Source: Methyloversatilis discipulorum (GTDB taxonomy: Bacteria; Pseudomonadota; Gammaproteobacteria; Burkholderiales; Rhodocyclaceae). Taken from it: 64,000 nucleotides of DNA. Position numbers and translations under genes: made by a program. The stretch covers positions 682,001 to 746,000 of the forward strand of contig NZ_AZUP01000001.1 in assembly GCF_000527135.1 (NCBI RefSeq), read 5' to 3'. Shown in pieces: positions 43,658 through 53,370 of the stretch. Positions within the stretch are counted from its first letter, which is position 1; each line of letters opens with the position of its first letter. The notes under the pieces were generated by a model. That model had not been told where the DNA came from and ran no database searches. It worked only from the letters and a program-made list of their open reading frames with translations.

Positions 43658-43786
43658 CTGCCTCCGCATTGACGCGCGGCGGTCGGCCTCGCACACTCGA
43701 ACCTCATCGATATTGCATGATGCGCACGTGAATCCGTCATTGCGGTCTGTCGGTCACGGCCTCCGGCAGACAGGGGGCCGGCCCGG

Positions 43787-44392
43787 ATGAAGCACACCGT
43801 TCTCGTCGTCGACGACCATGAAATGACCCGCGTCGGGTTGCGTGCCTGTGCGCAGGCGACAGGACTGGGCGAGGTCGACTGGCTCGATGCCGGCACGCTG
43901 AGCGGCGCGCTGGCCGCTTTTGCGGCTCATCGTCCCGATCTGGTCCTGCTCGATCTGAAGCTGCCCGACAGCCTGGGCCTGCAGGGGCTGAGACGCTTTC
44001 TGGCCGAGGCGCCCGAGGCACGTGTGGCCGTCTTCTCGGCGACCGAGGACCCGGTCGTCATCGAGCAGGCGCGGGCCTTGGGCGCGCTTGGTTATGTGCC
44101 GAAAAGCGCCCGCTCGGCGGACATCCTCGACATGGTGCTCACGCTGCTGCGAGGCGGCGCTTTGCCGCACGTGTGCCGTCAGCCGAATGCGGACTATGAC
44201 GTGACACCGGGCACCGAGTCCCTCAATCCGACGCAGTTGCGCGTGCTTGAACTGGTACTCGCCGGCAACAGCAACCAGCAGATCGCCGATGCCCTCGGGC
44301 TGGCGCTCGGGACGGTCAAGAATTCAGTGTCGTCCGTCATGCTCAAGCTCGACGCCCACTCCCGTCTGCATCTGATCAGCCTGTTCCGCTGA
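43787..44392 (+). CDS. NarL/FixJ-type response regulator
   Basis: The 201-residue protein has a receiver domain (D9, D10, phosphoacceptor D56 in L-L-D-L-K-L-P-D, K106 in V-P-K-S-A) and a C-terminal LuxR-type HTH (about 140-200, with N-Q-Q-I-A-D-A-L-G-L-A and G-T-V-K-N-S-V-S). It overlaps the hybrid kinase gene by TGATG, so the two are a cognate pair. The signal and targets are unknown. Confidence 0.93.
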   Translation: MKHTVLVVDDHEMTRVGLRACAQATGLGEVDWLDAGTLSGALAAFAAHRPDLVLLDLKLPDSLGLQGLRRFLAEAPEARVAVFSATEDPVVIEQARALGALGYVPKSARSADILDMVLTLLRGGALPHVCRQPNADYDVTPGTESLNPTQLRVLELVLAGNSNQQIADALGLALGTVKNSVSSVMLKLDAHSRLHLISLFR

Positions 44393-46227
44393 TGCCGCAG
44401 CAGGCGACCGCATTGATGGACGCGGGCGCACTGTCCTCACCCGAGGTCGAGGCGCGCATCCTGCGCGAACAGGTCGATTCGATGATGCGCACCAGCCGCA
44501 GCGCGGCGATCGGTGCCTTCTTCATCGGGCTTGGTTTCTGGATGTTCGCCTGGTATCAGACCGGGCATCGCGGTGCGCTGCTATGGGCGGTTCTGCTGCA
44601 CGGGTGTCAGCTGTGGCGTTACCTCGGTTACCAGCGCTACCTGCGCGCGCCCGACGCGGCGCGTGACCCACGGCAGGCTGGCATCGACTACAGCAATGCG
44701 CTGGTCGTCAATGCGACGATCTGGGGACTGGCGCCGTGGATGTTCCTGCCCGAGAACGATCCTCTGGTGAGCGCGCTGATGATGCTGGTCATCCTCGGCA
44801 TGAGCACCGGCTCGATCGCTTCGTTGGCGCCGCACCGGCGGGCGCTGCTGAGTTTCCCGATTCCCGCCATCGTTGGCCTGTCGAGCCGCATGCTGTGGCA
44901 GGGCGATGCGGTGCACCTGTTCATGGGCGCGGCAGCGCTGATCTATCTGTACGTGAACCTCGCCTTCGGGCTGCAGCAGCACCGCCTGCTGACCGAGGCG
45001 CTGCGCAGCCGCTACGAGAAGGAGGCGCTGGCGCGACGGCTGCGCGAGCAGATCGATATTGCCGAGCGTGCGAGTGCCGAGCGCACGCGTTTCTTTGCTG
45101 CCGCCAGCCACGACCTGCGGCAGCCGCTGCATTCGCTCGGGCTGTTCGGCAGCGCGCTGGCGGCGCGGCTGCGAGGCGGGCCGGAGGAGGCGCTGGCCCG
45201 CAACCTGATGTCCTGCGTGACTGCGCTCGAATCGTCGTTCAACGAAATGCTCGACGTGTCGCGACTGGATGCCGGTGTGGTGCAGGCACGCATGCGCCCG
45301 GTGGCGCTGGCCGACGTGTTCCGCGCGCTCGACCGCAGTTTTGCCGCTGAAGCCGAGGGGCGCGGCCTCGCCCTGCGACTGCGCGCACGACGGCACTGGG
45401 TGCGTACCGATCCGCAACTGCTCGAACGGCTGCTCGGCAATCTGGTGCACAACGCGCTGAAGTTCACCGCCCGGGGTGGTGTCGTGATCGGCGCGCGGCG
45501 GCGCGGCGGACAGGTGTCGATCGAGGTGTGGGACAGCGGTCGCGGCATCGAGGCGGCCGAGTTGCCGCGCGTATTCGAGGAGTTCTACCAGGTCGGCAAC
45601 CGCGAGCGCGATCGTGCGCAAGGGCTGGGCATGGGGCTTGCCATCGTGCGCCGGTTGGCGGCGCTGCTGCAGCTGCAGGTCGAGGTCGATTCCCGACCGG
45701 GCCGGGGCACCGTTTTCCGCGTCCTGGCGCCCGCAGCTCTGCCGGTGGCGGAACCCGCACCCCCGCAACAGGCGCCAGCGCGTGCATGGCCGGTGCTGCA
45801 GTCGGCCCGCGTGCTGGTGATCGATGACGAAGAGGCGGTCCGTGCCTCGACCGCGGCCGTGCTGCGCACCGCGGGCGTCGAGGTTCATCTGGCAGACGGT
45901 GCGGCCACGGCGACCGACATCGCTTGCCGGCTGGAAGCGGAGGAGGGCGCGCGCATCGACGTCGTCGTGTGCGATTTCCGTCTGCGCAACGACGAGGACG
46001 GCGTTTCGGTCGTCGCCAGCCTGCGAGCCGCACTCCAGCGTGCGGTGCCCGCAGTACTGATCACCGGTGACACCGCACCCGATCGCGTGCAGCAGGCGCG
46101 GTACAGCGGACTGCCCGTGCTCTACAAGCCGGTGCCGGCTGAACTGCTGCTGCACACGCTGGGCGATCTGCTCGGCACCGCCCGCTCGGTGCGCGAGGTT
46201 ATGCATCCGGACGCGAGCGGCCTATGA
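44392..46227 (+). CDS. Hybrid sensor histidine kinase/response regulator
   Basis: The 611-residue membrane protein has an N-terminal block of about five membrane helices (about 38-195), a short coiled coil, and a HisKA domain with phosphorylated H240 in S-H-D-L-R-Q-P-L-H. The HATPase domain follows (about 345-460; N box near H-N-A-L-K-F-T, G boxes D-S-G-R-G-I and G-L-G-M-G-L), then a C-terminal receiver (about 480-600, D528 in C-D-F-R-L). No Hpt domain is present, so a separate phosphotransfer protein or direct transfer to the adjacent regulator would be needed. The S-H-D-L-R-Q-P-L-H type is common in proteobacterial hybrid kinases with a NarL partner. Confidence 0.93.
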   Translation: MPQQATALMDAGALSSPEVEARILREQVDSMMRTSRSAAIGAFFIGLGFWMFAWYQTGHRGALLWAVLLHGCQLWRYLGYQRYLRAPDAARDPRQAGIDYSNALVVNATIWGLAPWMFLPENDPLVSALMMLVILGMSTGSIASLAPHRRALLSFPIPAIVGLSSRMLWQGDAVHLFMGAAALIYLYVNLAFGLQQHRLLTEALRSRYEKEALARRLREQIDIAERASAERTRFFAAASHDLRQPLHSLGLFGSALAARLRGGPEEALARNLMSCVTALESSFNEMLDVSRLDAGVVQARMRPVALADVFRALDRSFAAEAEGRGLALRLRARRHWVRTDPQLLERLLGNLVHNALKFTARGGVVIGARRRGGQVSIEVWDSGRGIEAAELPRVFEEFYQVGNRERDRAQGLGMGLAIVRRLAALLQLQVEVDSRPGRGTVFRVLAPAALPVAEPAPPQQAPARAWPVLQSARVLVIDDEEAVRASTAAVLRTAGVEVHLADGAATATDIACRLEAEEGARIDVVVCDFRLRNDEDGVSVVASLRAALQRAVPAVLITGDTAPDRVQQARYSGLPVLYKPVPAELLLHTLGDLLGTARSVREVMHPDASGL

Positions 46228-46298
46228 TGTGCGCAGTGGGTGCTGCCGGGGGAAGTCCCGCTTCATGGCAGCACGGCAGATCGAGTCAGGGGGTTACA

Positions 46299-46742
46299 GT
46301 GAAGATTGCGTACGACGCTCAGGAGACCGTGACTGCAGACGTGCCGCAGCGTCTGGTCAACATCCTTGCCGACGGCGGTGAACGCCTGCTCAAGCTGCAG
46401 GCCGAGTCGGTCAGTTCTGCGTTGACCACCCAGATGCGGGCCATCGAGCAGCCGCAGACGGTCGCCGAGGCAATGTCCGCGCTGTGGCAGTTGCCGCAGC
46501 TTTACGGCGCCTTGCTCGAAGAGATGGCGGAGCACGCGCGGCAGTCGTACCACATCCTGTCGCAGGTGCAGAACGAGCTGGTCGATCTGGCTTGCGATTC
46601 GGTGGTGCAGCAGGCGCCGGCGCTGACCGAGGCATTGAGCAGCGGCAACGTGCTGTTTGCCGACCGGCGTCACCGGTCGGTCGTGATCAATTTTCCCGAC
46701 CGCCGCGGCATGATTGCGCGCAGCCGTTCGCAGAGCGCCTGA
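46299..46742 (+). CDS. Phasin-like protein
   Basis: The 147-residue protein probably starts at GTG 46299, five nt after an AGGGGG site; the frame is open upstream without a better start. It is almost wholly helical and amphipathic from about 20 to 110, with the spacing seen in phasins that coat polyhydroxyalkanoate granules, but no diagnostic motif is certain. If a phasin, it would link to acetyl-CoA and acetoacetyl-CoA made from acetone. It lies alone between the kinase gene and cysD. Confidence 0.5.
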   Translation: MKIAYDAQETVTADVPQRLVNILADGGERLLKLQAESVSSALTTQMRAIEQPQTVAEAMSALWQLPQLYGALLEEMAEHARQSYHILSQVQNELVDLACDSVVQQAPALTEALSSGNVLFADRRHRSVVINFPDRRGMIARSRSQSA

Positions 46743-46913
46743 ACGCCGCGCCGCGCAGCGCAATCCGGATCATTACGGCGCTTGCCGGCGGCGGCGCTGC
46801 ACGGCATTCGCCGGGAACCCCCGCGGCGCGGTAAAATCCCGTCCCTTTCGCACGGGCGGCCTGTCCGACGCCGTGCGGCCCGCTATTTCCGCACCTTCCG
46901 GTTCCCCAACACG

Positions 46914-47816
46914 ATGAGTACATTGACGCACCTGCAACGGCTGGAAGCCGAGAGCATCCACATCATGCGCGAAGTGGTGGCCGAGGCCGAAAACCCGGTC
47001 ATGCTCTATTCGGTCGGCAAGGACAGCGCCGTCATGCTGCACCTCGCCGCCAAGGCCTTCTATCCGTCGGTCCCGCCCTTTCCGCTGCTGCACGTCGACA
47101 CCACCTGGAAGTTCAAGGCGATGTACGAGTTCCGCGACGCGATGGCGCGCAAGCTCGGCATGGACCTGCTGGTGCACATCAATCCGGACGCCAAGGCACG
47201 CAACATCAATCCGTTCGACCACGGTTCGGCGCTGCACACCGACATGTGGAAGACCGAAGGCCTGAAGCAGGCGCTGGACAAGTACAAGTTCGACGCCGCT
47301 TTCGGTGGCGCCCGCCGCGACGAGGAAAAGTCGCGCGCCAAGGAGCGCATCTTCTCCTTCCGCACCGCGCAGCACCGGTGGGACCCGAAGAGCCAGCGGC
47401 CGGAACTGTGGAAGCTGTACAACGCGCGCAAGCATCCGGGCGAATCGATCCGCGTGTTCCCGATCTCGAACTGGACCGAGCTCGACATCTGGCAATACAT
47501 CCACCTGGAGAACATCCCCATCGTGCCGCTGTACTTCGCGGCACCGCGACCGGTGGTCGAGCGCGACGGCACGCTCATCATGGTGGACGACGAGCGCATG
47601 CCGCTGCGCCCGGGCGAAACGCCGCAGATGAAGAGCGTTCGCTTCCGCACGCTGGGCTGCTACCCGCTGACCGGCGCGGTCGAATCGACCGCCGCCACGC
47701 TGACCGACATCATTCAGGAAATGCTGCTGACCACGACGTCGGAGCGCCAGGGCCGCGTGATCGACCACGATTCCGCCGGTTCGATGGAAAAGAAGAAGCA
47801 GGAAGGGTATTTCTGA
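46914..47816 (+). CDS. cysD: Sulfate adenylyltransferase subunit 2
   Basis: 300 residues from ATG 46914 (M-S-T-L-T-H-L). The PP-loop ATPase motif is [10 protein letters not shown] (about 28-37), and the [11 protein letters not shown] motif near residue 130 is also typical. With CysN it forms APS from sulfate and ATP for assimilation. Its stop overlaps the cysN start (TGATG). A TAAAAT -10-like box lies at 46832-46837 but the -35 is unclear. Confidence 0.95.
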   Translation: MSTLTHLQRLEAESIHIMREVVAEAENPVMLYSVGKDSAVMLHLAAKAFYPSVPPFPLLHVDTTWKFKAMYEFRDAMARKLGMDLLVHINPDAKARNINPFDHGSALHTDMWKTEGLKQALDKYKFDAAFGGARRDEEKSRAKERIFSFRTAQHRWDPKSQRPELWKLYNARKHPGESIRVFPISNWTELDIWQYIHLENIPIVPLYFAAPRPVVERDGTLIMVDDERMPLRPGETPQMKSVRFRTLGCYPLTGAVESTAATLTDIIQEMLLTTTSERQGRVIDHDSAGSMEKKKQEGYF

Positions 47817-49546
47817 TGGCACACGTTTCCGACCTCATCGCGCAGGACATCGAGGCCTATCTGCGCCAGCACGAGCACAAGAGCCTGCTGCGCTTCATCA
47901 CCTGCGGCAGCGTCGACGACGGCAAGAGCACGCTGATCGGCCGCCTGCTGTACGAATCGAAAATGCTGTTCGAGGACCAGCTGGCCGCGCTCGAAGCCGA
48001 CTCTAAGAAGGTGGGCACCCAGGGCGGCGACCTCGACTTCGCGCTGCTGGTCGACGGCCTGGCCGCAGAGCGCGAGCAGGGCATCACGATCGACGTCGCC
48101 TACCGCTTCTTCTCGACCGACCGGCGCAAGTTCATCGTCGCCGACACGCCGGGCCACGAGCAGTACACACGCAACATGGTCACCGGCGCCTCGACCGCTG
48201 ACCTCGCCATCATCCTGGTCGACGCGCGCCACGGCGTGCAGACGCAGACCCGCCGCCACAGCTTCCTGGTGTCGCTGATCGGCATCAAGCGCGTCGTCGT
48301 CGCCATCAACAAGATGGATCTGGTCGGCTACTCGAAGGACGTTTACGAGCGCATCGAGAAGGACTACCGCGAGTTCGCAGCGCAGATCGGTCTCTCCGAC
48401 ATCCTGTGCATCCCGATGTCGGCGCTGAAGGGCGACAACATCATCGAGAAGAGCGCTGCCACGCCGTGGTATGCCGGTCCGGCGCTGATGGACCACCTGG
48501 AAACCGTGCAGATCGAGGATGACCTGCAGGCGCGGCCGTTCCGCCTGCCGGTGCAGTGGGTGAACCGCCCCAATCTCGACTTCCGCGGCTTCTCCGGCCA
48601 GATCGCCTCCGGCACCGTGCGCCCGGGCGACCGCGTGCGCGTGCAGCCGTCCGGCCGCGACACCACGGTCGAGCGCATCGTGCTGTCGACGCAGGACATG
48701 AAAGAAGCGGTGGCTGGCCAGTCGGTCACCGTCACCTTCGCCGACGAGATCGACTGTTCGCGCGGCGACGTGATCGTCGCCGCCGACACGCCGGCGCTGA
48801 TCGGTGACAGCTTCGACGCGACGCTGGTCTGGATGAGCGACGAGGCGATGGCCACCGGCCGCAGCTATCTGATGAAGTGCGCGACGCGCACGGTCGGGGC
48901 AACGGTCAATGCGGTCGAGCACCGGGTGAACGTCAACACGCTGGAGCGCTCGCCGGCGACGGCGCTCGGTCTGAACGAGATCGGCCGCGTGTCGCTGCTG
49001 ACCGACCGTCTGCTCGCTTTCGACGCCTACGAATCGGTGCGCGACACCGGCAGCTTCATCCTGATCGACCGGCTCACCAACAACACGGTCGGCGCCGGTC
49101 TGCTGCACGCCGCCCGCAGCCGTCCGCGCGACCTGAGCTGGACCCGTCTGGAAGCCGGCCGAGCCGCGCGCGCCGCACTGAAGCAGCAGTCACCGCTGCT
49201 GCTGTGGGCCGGCGAGGGCATCGCCGCCGACAAGCTGGAACAGAAGCTGATGTCGCTCGGCCGCCACACCATCACGCTGCCAGCTGCCACTGCAGATCTG
49301 CCGCGCATCGCCGGCATCCTGCTCGACGCCGGTCTGGTGGTGGTGATCGACGCTGACTCGGCGCAGCCGGACAGCCTGGTCGCCGCACTGCCGGCTGGCG
49401 AGCACGTCGAACTGAAGATCGACGCCGCTGCCGCGCAGGCCGCGCTGGACGCCAGCGGCACCCGCTTGGCACTGGCGGCGGGGGCGGCCGAAGAGATGGT
49501 CGAGCAGATCGTCGAAACCCTGCGCCGCGCCGGACGTCTGAGCTGA
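47816..49546 (+). CDS. cysN: Sulfate adenylyltransferase subunit 1 with a degenerate APS-kinase-like tail
   Basis: 576 residues from ATG 47816. The GTPase domain has G1 G-S-V-D-D-G-K-S-T (31-39), D-T-P-G-H-E (from about 109) and N-K-M-D (from about 165), followed by EF-Tu-like beta-barrel domains. Plain CysN ends near 430-475. Here a further 115 residues (about 460-576) resemble CysC: L-E-Q-K-L-x-x-L-G-R-H-T and L-L-D-A-G-L-V-V-V align with the kinase, but the P-loop GxxGxGKS is replaced by W-A-G-E-G-I-A-A. So it is a CysNC fusion with a dead kinase domain, or a lineage-specific extension. No separate cysC is in the window. Confidence 0.92.
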   Translation: MAHVSDLIAQDIEAYLRQHEHKSLLRFITCGSVDDGKSTLIGRLLYESKMLFEDQLAALEADSKKVGTQGGDLDFALLVDGLAAEREQGITIDVAYRFFSTDRRKFIVADTPGHEQYTRNMVTGASTADLAIILVDARHGVQTQTRRHSFLVSLIGIKRVVVAINKMDLVGYSKDVYERIEKDYREFAAQIGLSDILCIPMSALKGDNIIEKSAATPWYAGPALMDHLETVQIEDDLQARPFRLPVQWVNRPNLDFRGFSGQIASGTVRPGDRVRVQPSGRDTTVERIVLSTQDMKEAVAGQSVTVTFADEIDCSRGDVIVAADTPALIGDSFDATLVWMSDEAMATGRSYLMKCATRTVGATVNAVEHRVNVNTLERSPATALGLNEIGRVSLLTDRLLAFDAYESVRDTGSFILIDRLTNNTVGAGLLHAARSRPRDLSWTRLEAGRAARAALKQQSPLLLWAGEGIAADKLEQKLMSLGRHTITLPAATADLPRIAGILLDAGLVVVIDADSAQPDSLVAALPAGEHVELKIDAAAAQAALDASGTRLALAAGAAEEMVEQIVETLRRAGRLS

Positions 49547-49552
49547 GCGACA

Positions 49553-49579
49553 GGCCGGGCGCGCTCGACACGCCCGGCC
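49553..49579 (+). terminator. Hairpin after cysN
   Basis: GGCCGGGCG (49553-49561) pairs with CGCCCGGCC (49571-49579), 9 bp without mismatch, followed by CCTCCTCC rather than T. Possibly a rho-assisted or stabilising 3' structure. Confidence 0.4.
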
Positions 49580-49606
49580 CCTCCTCCCACCGACGCCGGA
49601 GCCGCG

Positions 49607-50257
49607 ATGAGCGCCCAGCCTTCTGCAGACGACGATGACGCGGTCCGCGCCGCGTCGATCGAGAAGTACCGCAAGCGCGCCGCCGGCTACGACGCCACCT
49701 GCGGGCCGACCTGGCCGATCCGCGAACGCGCGGTCGCGATGCTCGGTCTGCAGCCCGGTCAGTCGGTACTCGACGTCGGCTGCGGCACCGGCCTCAGCCT
49801 GCCGCTGCTGCGAGCAGCGGTCGGTGACGCCGGGCGGGTCTATGGCTTCGACCAGAGCCCCGAAATGCTGGCGCAGGCGCGCCAGCGCGTGAGCGAAGCC
49901 GGCTGGGACAACGTCGATCTGTTCGAAACCGCAGCCCAGGGCCTGCGCCTGCCGCATCCGGTGGACGCGCTGCTGTTCCACTACACCCACGACATCCTGC
50001 GTTCGCGCAGCGCGGTCGACAGCCTGCTGGCCTGCGCACGACCGGGTGCCGTGGTGGCGATCGCCGGCATCAAGTATTTCCCGGGCTGGCTGGCGCCGCT
50101 CAATCTCTGGGTCTATCTGAAGAACCACGGCTACAACGGCGCGCCGGGCGACCTGCGCACGCCGTGGGACCGCATCGCGCCGCATCTGGTCGACTGGTCG
50201 ATCACGCCCACCCAGTACGGCATGGGCTATCTGGCCCGCGGCCGCCTGCCGGAATGA
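49607..50257 (+). CDS. Class I SAM-dependent methyltransferase
   Basis: The 216-residue protein has a Methyltransf_11/25-type fold with the motif V-L-D-V-G-C-G-T-G-L-S (about 46-56) and an acidic motif 2 (Y-G-F-D-Q-S-P). The substrate is not evident. Its C-terminal third contains a Trp/Tyr-rich segment that may bind a lipid or quinone-like compound. It overlaps the next gene by ATGA, so it acts with a membrane alkaline-phosphatase-superfamily protein. Confidence 0.85.
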   Translation: MSAQPSADDDDAVRAASIEKYRKRAAGYDATCGPTWPIRERAVAMLGLQPGQSVLDVGCGTGLSLPLLRAAVGDAGRVYGFDQSPEMLAQARQRVSEAGWDNVDLFETAAQGLRLPHPVDALLFHYTHDILRSRSAVDSLLACARPGAVVAIAGIKYFPGWLAPLNLWVYLKNHGYNGAPGDLRTPWDRIAPHLVDWSITPTQYGMGYLARGRLPE

Positions 50258-51987
50258 CCGACCGACCCGCGTCGGGCCCGAAGCAGGCCATCGCCGCGCT
50301 GGCTGCGCTGCTGCTCGGCAACGCGCTGCTCAGCGCCAACAATCTGTGGCCCACGCCCTTCATCGTGCCGGATCATCGGCTGTCGCCCGAATTCGTCGGG
50401 CTGTGGCTGGCGCTGATGGTGGTGGTTGCCCGCTATGGCCGCCTGCCGGCCCGCGCACTCACGGTCTTTACCGCGCTGTTCCTGCTGTTCGCGATCGGCC
50501 GCTACGCCGACGTGACCGTGCCCGGTCTGTTCGGCCGGCCGGTCAATCTGTTCTGGGACGGCCAGCAGGTGCCGCGCTTCCTCTGGGTGACCGCGCAGGG
50601 CCTGCCCTGGTGGGTGAGCGTCGGTGCGCTGGTTGGGACAGCGCTGCTCGGCTGGGCGCTGTGGCGTGGCGCGCGCGCGCTGGTCGGGCAGATCGCGCAC
50701 CGCGCCGTTCCGTACGCGCTGCGTCACCGCTGGTCGCGCGTCGCGACCGTACTGGCGACGCTGCTGGTGGCGGCCAATCTGGCCGGCGTCGAGGCAACCT
50801 GGCCGGTCGTGTCGCGGCCGATCACGCCGACCTACTGGCGGCAGGCCACTTTGCTTTCCACGCTGATGTCGCCGGAGGCGGTGGCGCGCGCGCTGCCGCA
50901 GATGCCGGCGCTGGACGACGCGCTGGCGTTGCCGCCCGGCCGCGCGCTGAGCGCGCTGCGCGGCCGCGACGTCTATCTGATGCCGCTCGAATCCTACGGC
51001 GCGGTGGTCTATGACAATGCCGAGGCGGCGCGTCAGCTGCAGCCAGCGCGCGACCGTCTGGCGCAGGACCTCGCCGCCGGTGGCTGGCAGGTGGTGTCGG
51101 CCTTCATGCGCTCGCCCACCTTCGGCGGCGCGTCCGACCTCGCCCAGCTGGGCATGCTGTCCGGTCTCGATCTGAGCGACCCGCGTCGGCACGACCTGCT
51201 GGTCACTACCGAGCGACCGACGCTGATCACGCTGTTCCGCCGCAACGGCTACCGCACTTACGGCTTCTATCCGGCGCTGTTCTGGGAGTGGCCGGAGCGT
51301 GTGTTCTACGGCTACGACGTGTTCATCGACGGCCGCGACCTGCGCTACCCGGGACCCGACATGGGCTACTGGAAGATTCCTGATCAGTATTCGGCCGAAC
51401 GCTTCGAACAGCTGCATCCGCGCACGCCTGGCGAGCCCCCGCGCTTCGTGTTCTTCCCGACCATCACCAGCCATCTGCCGTTCTCGCCGGTGCCGCCTTT
51501 CCAGCCCGACATCGACCGCCTGCTCGGCGACACGCCCTTCGATCCGGCCGATGCGGCGCGCGCGCTGGCGACGAGGCCGGACTGGCTGAACATGTTCCCG
51601 GACTACATCGGCACCATCGAATACACCTTGCGCTGGCTGGGCGACCACCTGCGACGGGCGCCGGCGCGCGACACGCTGTACGTGCTGGCCGGCGACCACC
51701 AGCCGGTGGCCGGTGTCAGCGGCGAAGGCGCGTCATGGGACGTGCCGGTGCACATCGTGTCGCGCGACCCGGAACTGCTGGCGCGCTTCGTCGCTCAGGG
51801 CTTCCAGCCGGGGCTGGCGCCGCCGCGCACGCCCGTCGGAGGACTGCACGACCTGACCGCCGTGATGCTGCGCGCCTTTGGCGATCTGCCGACCGCGCAA
51901 CTCGGCGCTGCAACGACGCACGGAAGGGTGACGGCTCAGGCGACGTCGAGCGCGGCGGGCACGACTGGCGCGGCCTTGTCGCGGTAG
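50254..51987 (+). CDS. Membrane-anchored alkaline-phosphatase-superfamily (sulfatase/LtaS-like) protein
   Basis: 577 residues from ATG 50254, which overlaps the methyltransferase stop. About four to five membrane helices occupy residues 10-190. The soluble part starts near 240 with Y-L-M-P-L-E-S-Y-G-A, comparable to the metal-binding start of LtaS/sulfatase-type hydrolases, and has G-G-A-S-D-L-A-Q-L-G in the nucleophile region and A-G-D-H-Q-P-V, a DH metal-ligand pair, near 485. It may transfer or hydrolyse phosphate or phosphoglycerol groups at the envelope. The nucleophile is not certain. Its end overlaps the opposing ATP-grasp gene by 52 bp. Confidence 0.78.
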   Translation: MTDRPASGPKQAIAALAALLLGNALLSANNLWPTPFIVPDHRLSPEFVGLWLALMVVVARYGRLPARALTVFTALFLLFAIGRYADVTVPGLFGRPVNLFWDGQQVPRFLWVTAQGLPWWVSVGALVGTALLGWALWRGARALVGQIAHRAVPYALRHRWSRVATVLATLLVAANLAGVEATWPVVSRPITPTYWRQATLLSTLMSPEAVARALPQMPALDDALALPPGRALSALRGRDVYLMPLESYGAVVYDNAEAARQLQPARDRLAQDLAAGGWQVVSAFMRSPTFGGASDLAQLGMLSGLDLSDPRRHDLLVTTERPTLITLFRRNGYRTYGFYPALFWEWPERVFYGYDVFIDGRDLRYPGPDMGYWKIPDQYSAERFEQLHPRTPGEPPRFVFFPTITSHLPFSPVPPFQPDIDRLLGDTPFDPADAARALATRPDWLNMFPDYIGTIEYTLRWLGDHLRRAPARDTLYVLAGDHQPVAGVSGEGASWDVPVHIVSRDPELLARFVAQGFQPGLAPPRTPVGGLHDLTAVMLRAFGDLPTAQLGAATTHGRVTAQATSSAAGTTGAALSR

Positions 51988-53276
51988 GGGGCGCGCCAGC
52001 CAAGCAGGTCGCTGGCCGTCTCTGCGCGAGCACGCAGCCCGGCGGCATCGGCCGCATCCAGATGAACGATGCCGTAGCGGTGACTGCCGGTCCATTTCAG
52101 ATCGCGCCGCAAGGCCCGGCCGCGCCGGCCGAAAGCGAACAGCAGCGCATCCGGAAAGGCCTCGGCGAAGCGCGCGCACAGCGCCGCGTCCGGCATCGCC
52201 GGCACCTCGTCCTCATCGAAGGCGCGATAGACCAGGCTGGCCGCGACGCGGGCTCGTGGTGCCTCGCGACGCAGCAGACGCGGGTCCTCGCCGTGCGCCA
52301 GCGCCAGCGACCAGGCGTGCGCATCGATGCCGTGCACGCGCAGGTAGAGGTCGGAAAACTGCGACGCCAGACGCGGATTGCACTCGATCACGGTGAGCCG
52401 GTCACGCGCGTCGTCGTAGAAGAATTCGAGATTGAAGAAGCCGTGGTCGTAGCCGATGGCGCCGAGGAAGCGGCGCGCCACGTCGAGCGCGCGCGCCTGT
52501 ACCGACGCCGGCAGCCGGCTGGGCAGTTCCCAGCGCATGAAGGCCTGGGTACCCGGATGCATGATGGCGTCGACCACGCCCAGTGCATGAACCTGCCCGT
52601 CGAACACCCAGCCGTCGAGATTGAACTGCGGCGTCGCCGGATCGACCGGCTCCTCCAGCAGCATGCGATGCGCACTGCCGGCCTCGGGCAGCCGTGCGCG
52701 ACAGACGCGGTCGAACGGTTCGATCAGGCGGCGGATGATCCGGCGCTCGGCAAGATCAAAACGGGTGTGCGCCTGCAGCGCATCGCGGCTGTCGACCTCG
52801 CGCGCCAGCACCGAAAAGGCCGCCTTGATCGGCTTTGCGTAGACCGGGTAGGCAAAGCCGGCCGGCAGCCGTGCCGGCACGTCGTCGCCGCACACCATGT
52901 CCAACGCGGCGAAGCGCAGGCAGGCCTCTGGCGCGACCGCCTCCAGCACGCGCCGCGCGTGCAGCTTGTGCTGTGCGGCCAGAATGGCTTCGGGCGGCGC
53001 ACAGGGCAGCCCGAGCCGCTCGGCCACCAGCGCCGCCGCCAGCGCGCCGAAAGCTTCGTGATGCGAGATCACCGCCGACCAGTCGCGCCGCCGGCCGCGC
53101 GCCGCGGTGCGCTCGGCGAAGCGTTCGAGATCGAAGCCGATCAGCCGCAGATTGGATGGAAACGAAAACAGATCGAAGCCGGCGTGGTCGAAGGCGTGGT
53201 CCGCGCCCGAACGGGCGAAGCCGATGCGATCCCAGTCGTAGGCGAACAGCAGGCCGGTACGCGGTCTGGCGGGCAC
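51936..53276 (-). CDS. ATP-grasp domain protein of unknown substrate
   Basis: The 446-residue protein shows ATP-grasp signs: V-Y-A-K-P-I-K-A-A-F in the lid (about 144-153), and the Mg/ATP end motif F-F-N-L-E-F-F with V-I-E-C-N-P-R-L-A-S-Q-F (about 293-318), as in carboxylate-amine or peptide ligases. I do not recognise a specific family. It is divergent from egtD across a 94-bp gap, which suggests shared control and a possible role in hercynine/selenoneine metabolism, such as ligating an amino acid. That is inference. Confidence 0.75.
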   Translation of the reverse strand: MPARPRTGLLFAYDWDRIGFARSGADHAFDHAGFDLFSFPSNLRLIGFDLERFAERTAARGRRRDWSAVISHHEAFGALAAALVAERLGLPCAPPEAILAAQHKLHARRVLEAVAPEACLRFAALDMVCGDDVPARLPAGFAYPVYAKPIKAAFSVLAREVDSRDALQAHTRFDLAERRIIRRLIEPFDRVCRARLPEAGSAHRMLLEEPVDPATPQFNLDGWVFDGQVHALGVVDAIMHPGTQAFMRWELPSRLPASVQARALDVARRFLGAIGYDHGFFNLEFFYDDARDRLTVIECNPRLASQFSDLYLRVHGIDAHAWSLALAHGEDPRLLRREAPRARVAASLVYRAFDEDEVPAMPDAALCARFAEAFPDALLFAFGRRGRALRRDLKWTGSHRYGIVHLDAADAAGLRARAETASDLLGWRAPYRDKAAPVVPAALDVA

Positions 53277-53370
53277 GTATCATCCTTGGCAGGTGGCCGG
53301 TCGCGCCGGCGGGATCCACTGCGGGCAATCGGCCGCCCGCGCAGTACACAGAATACGAGGGGAATGGACC

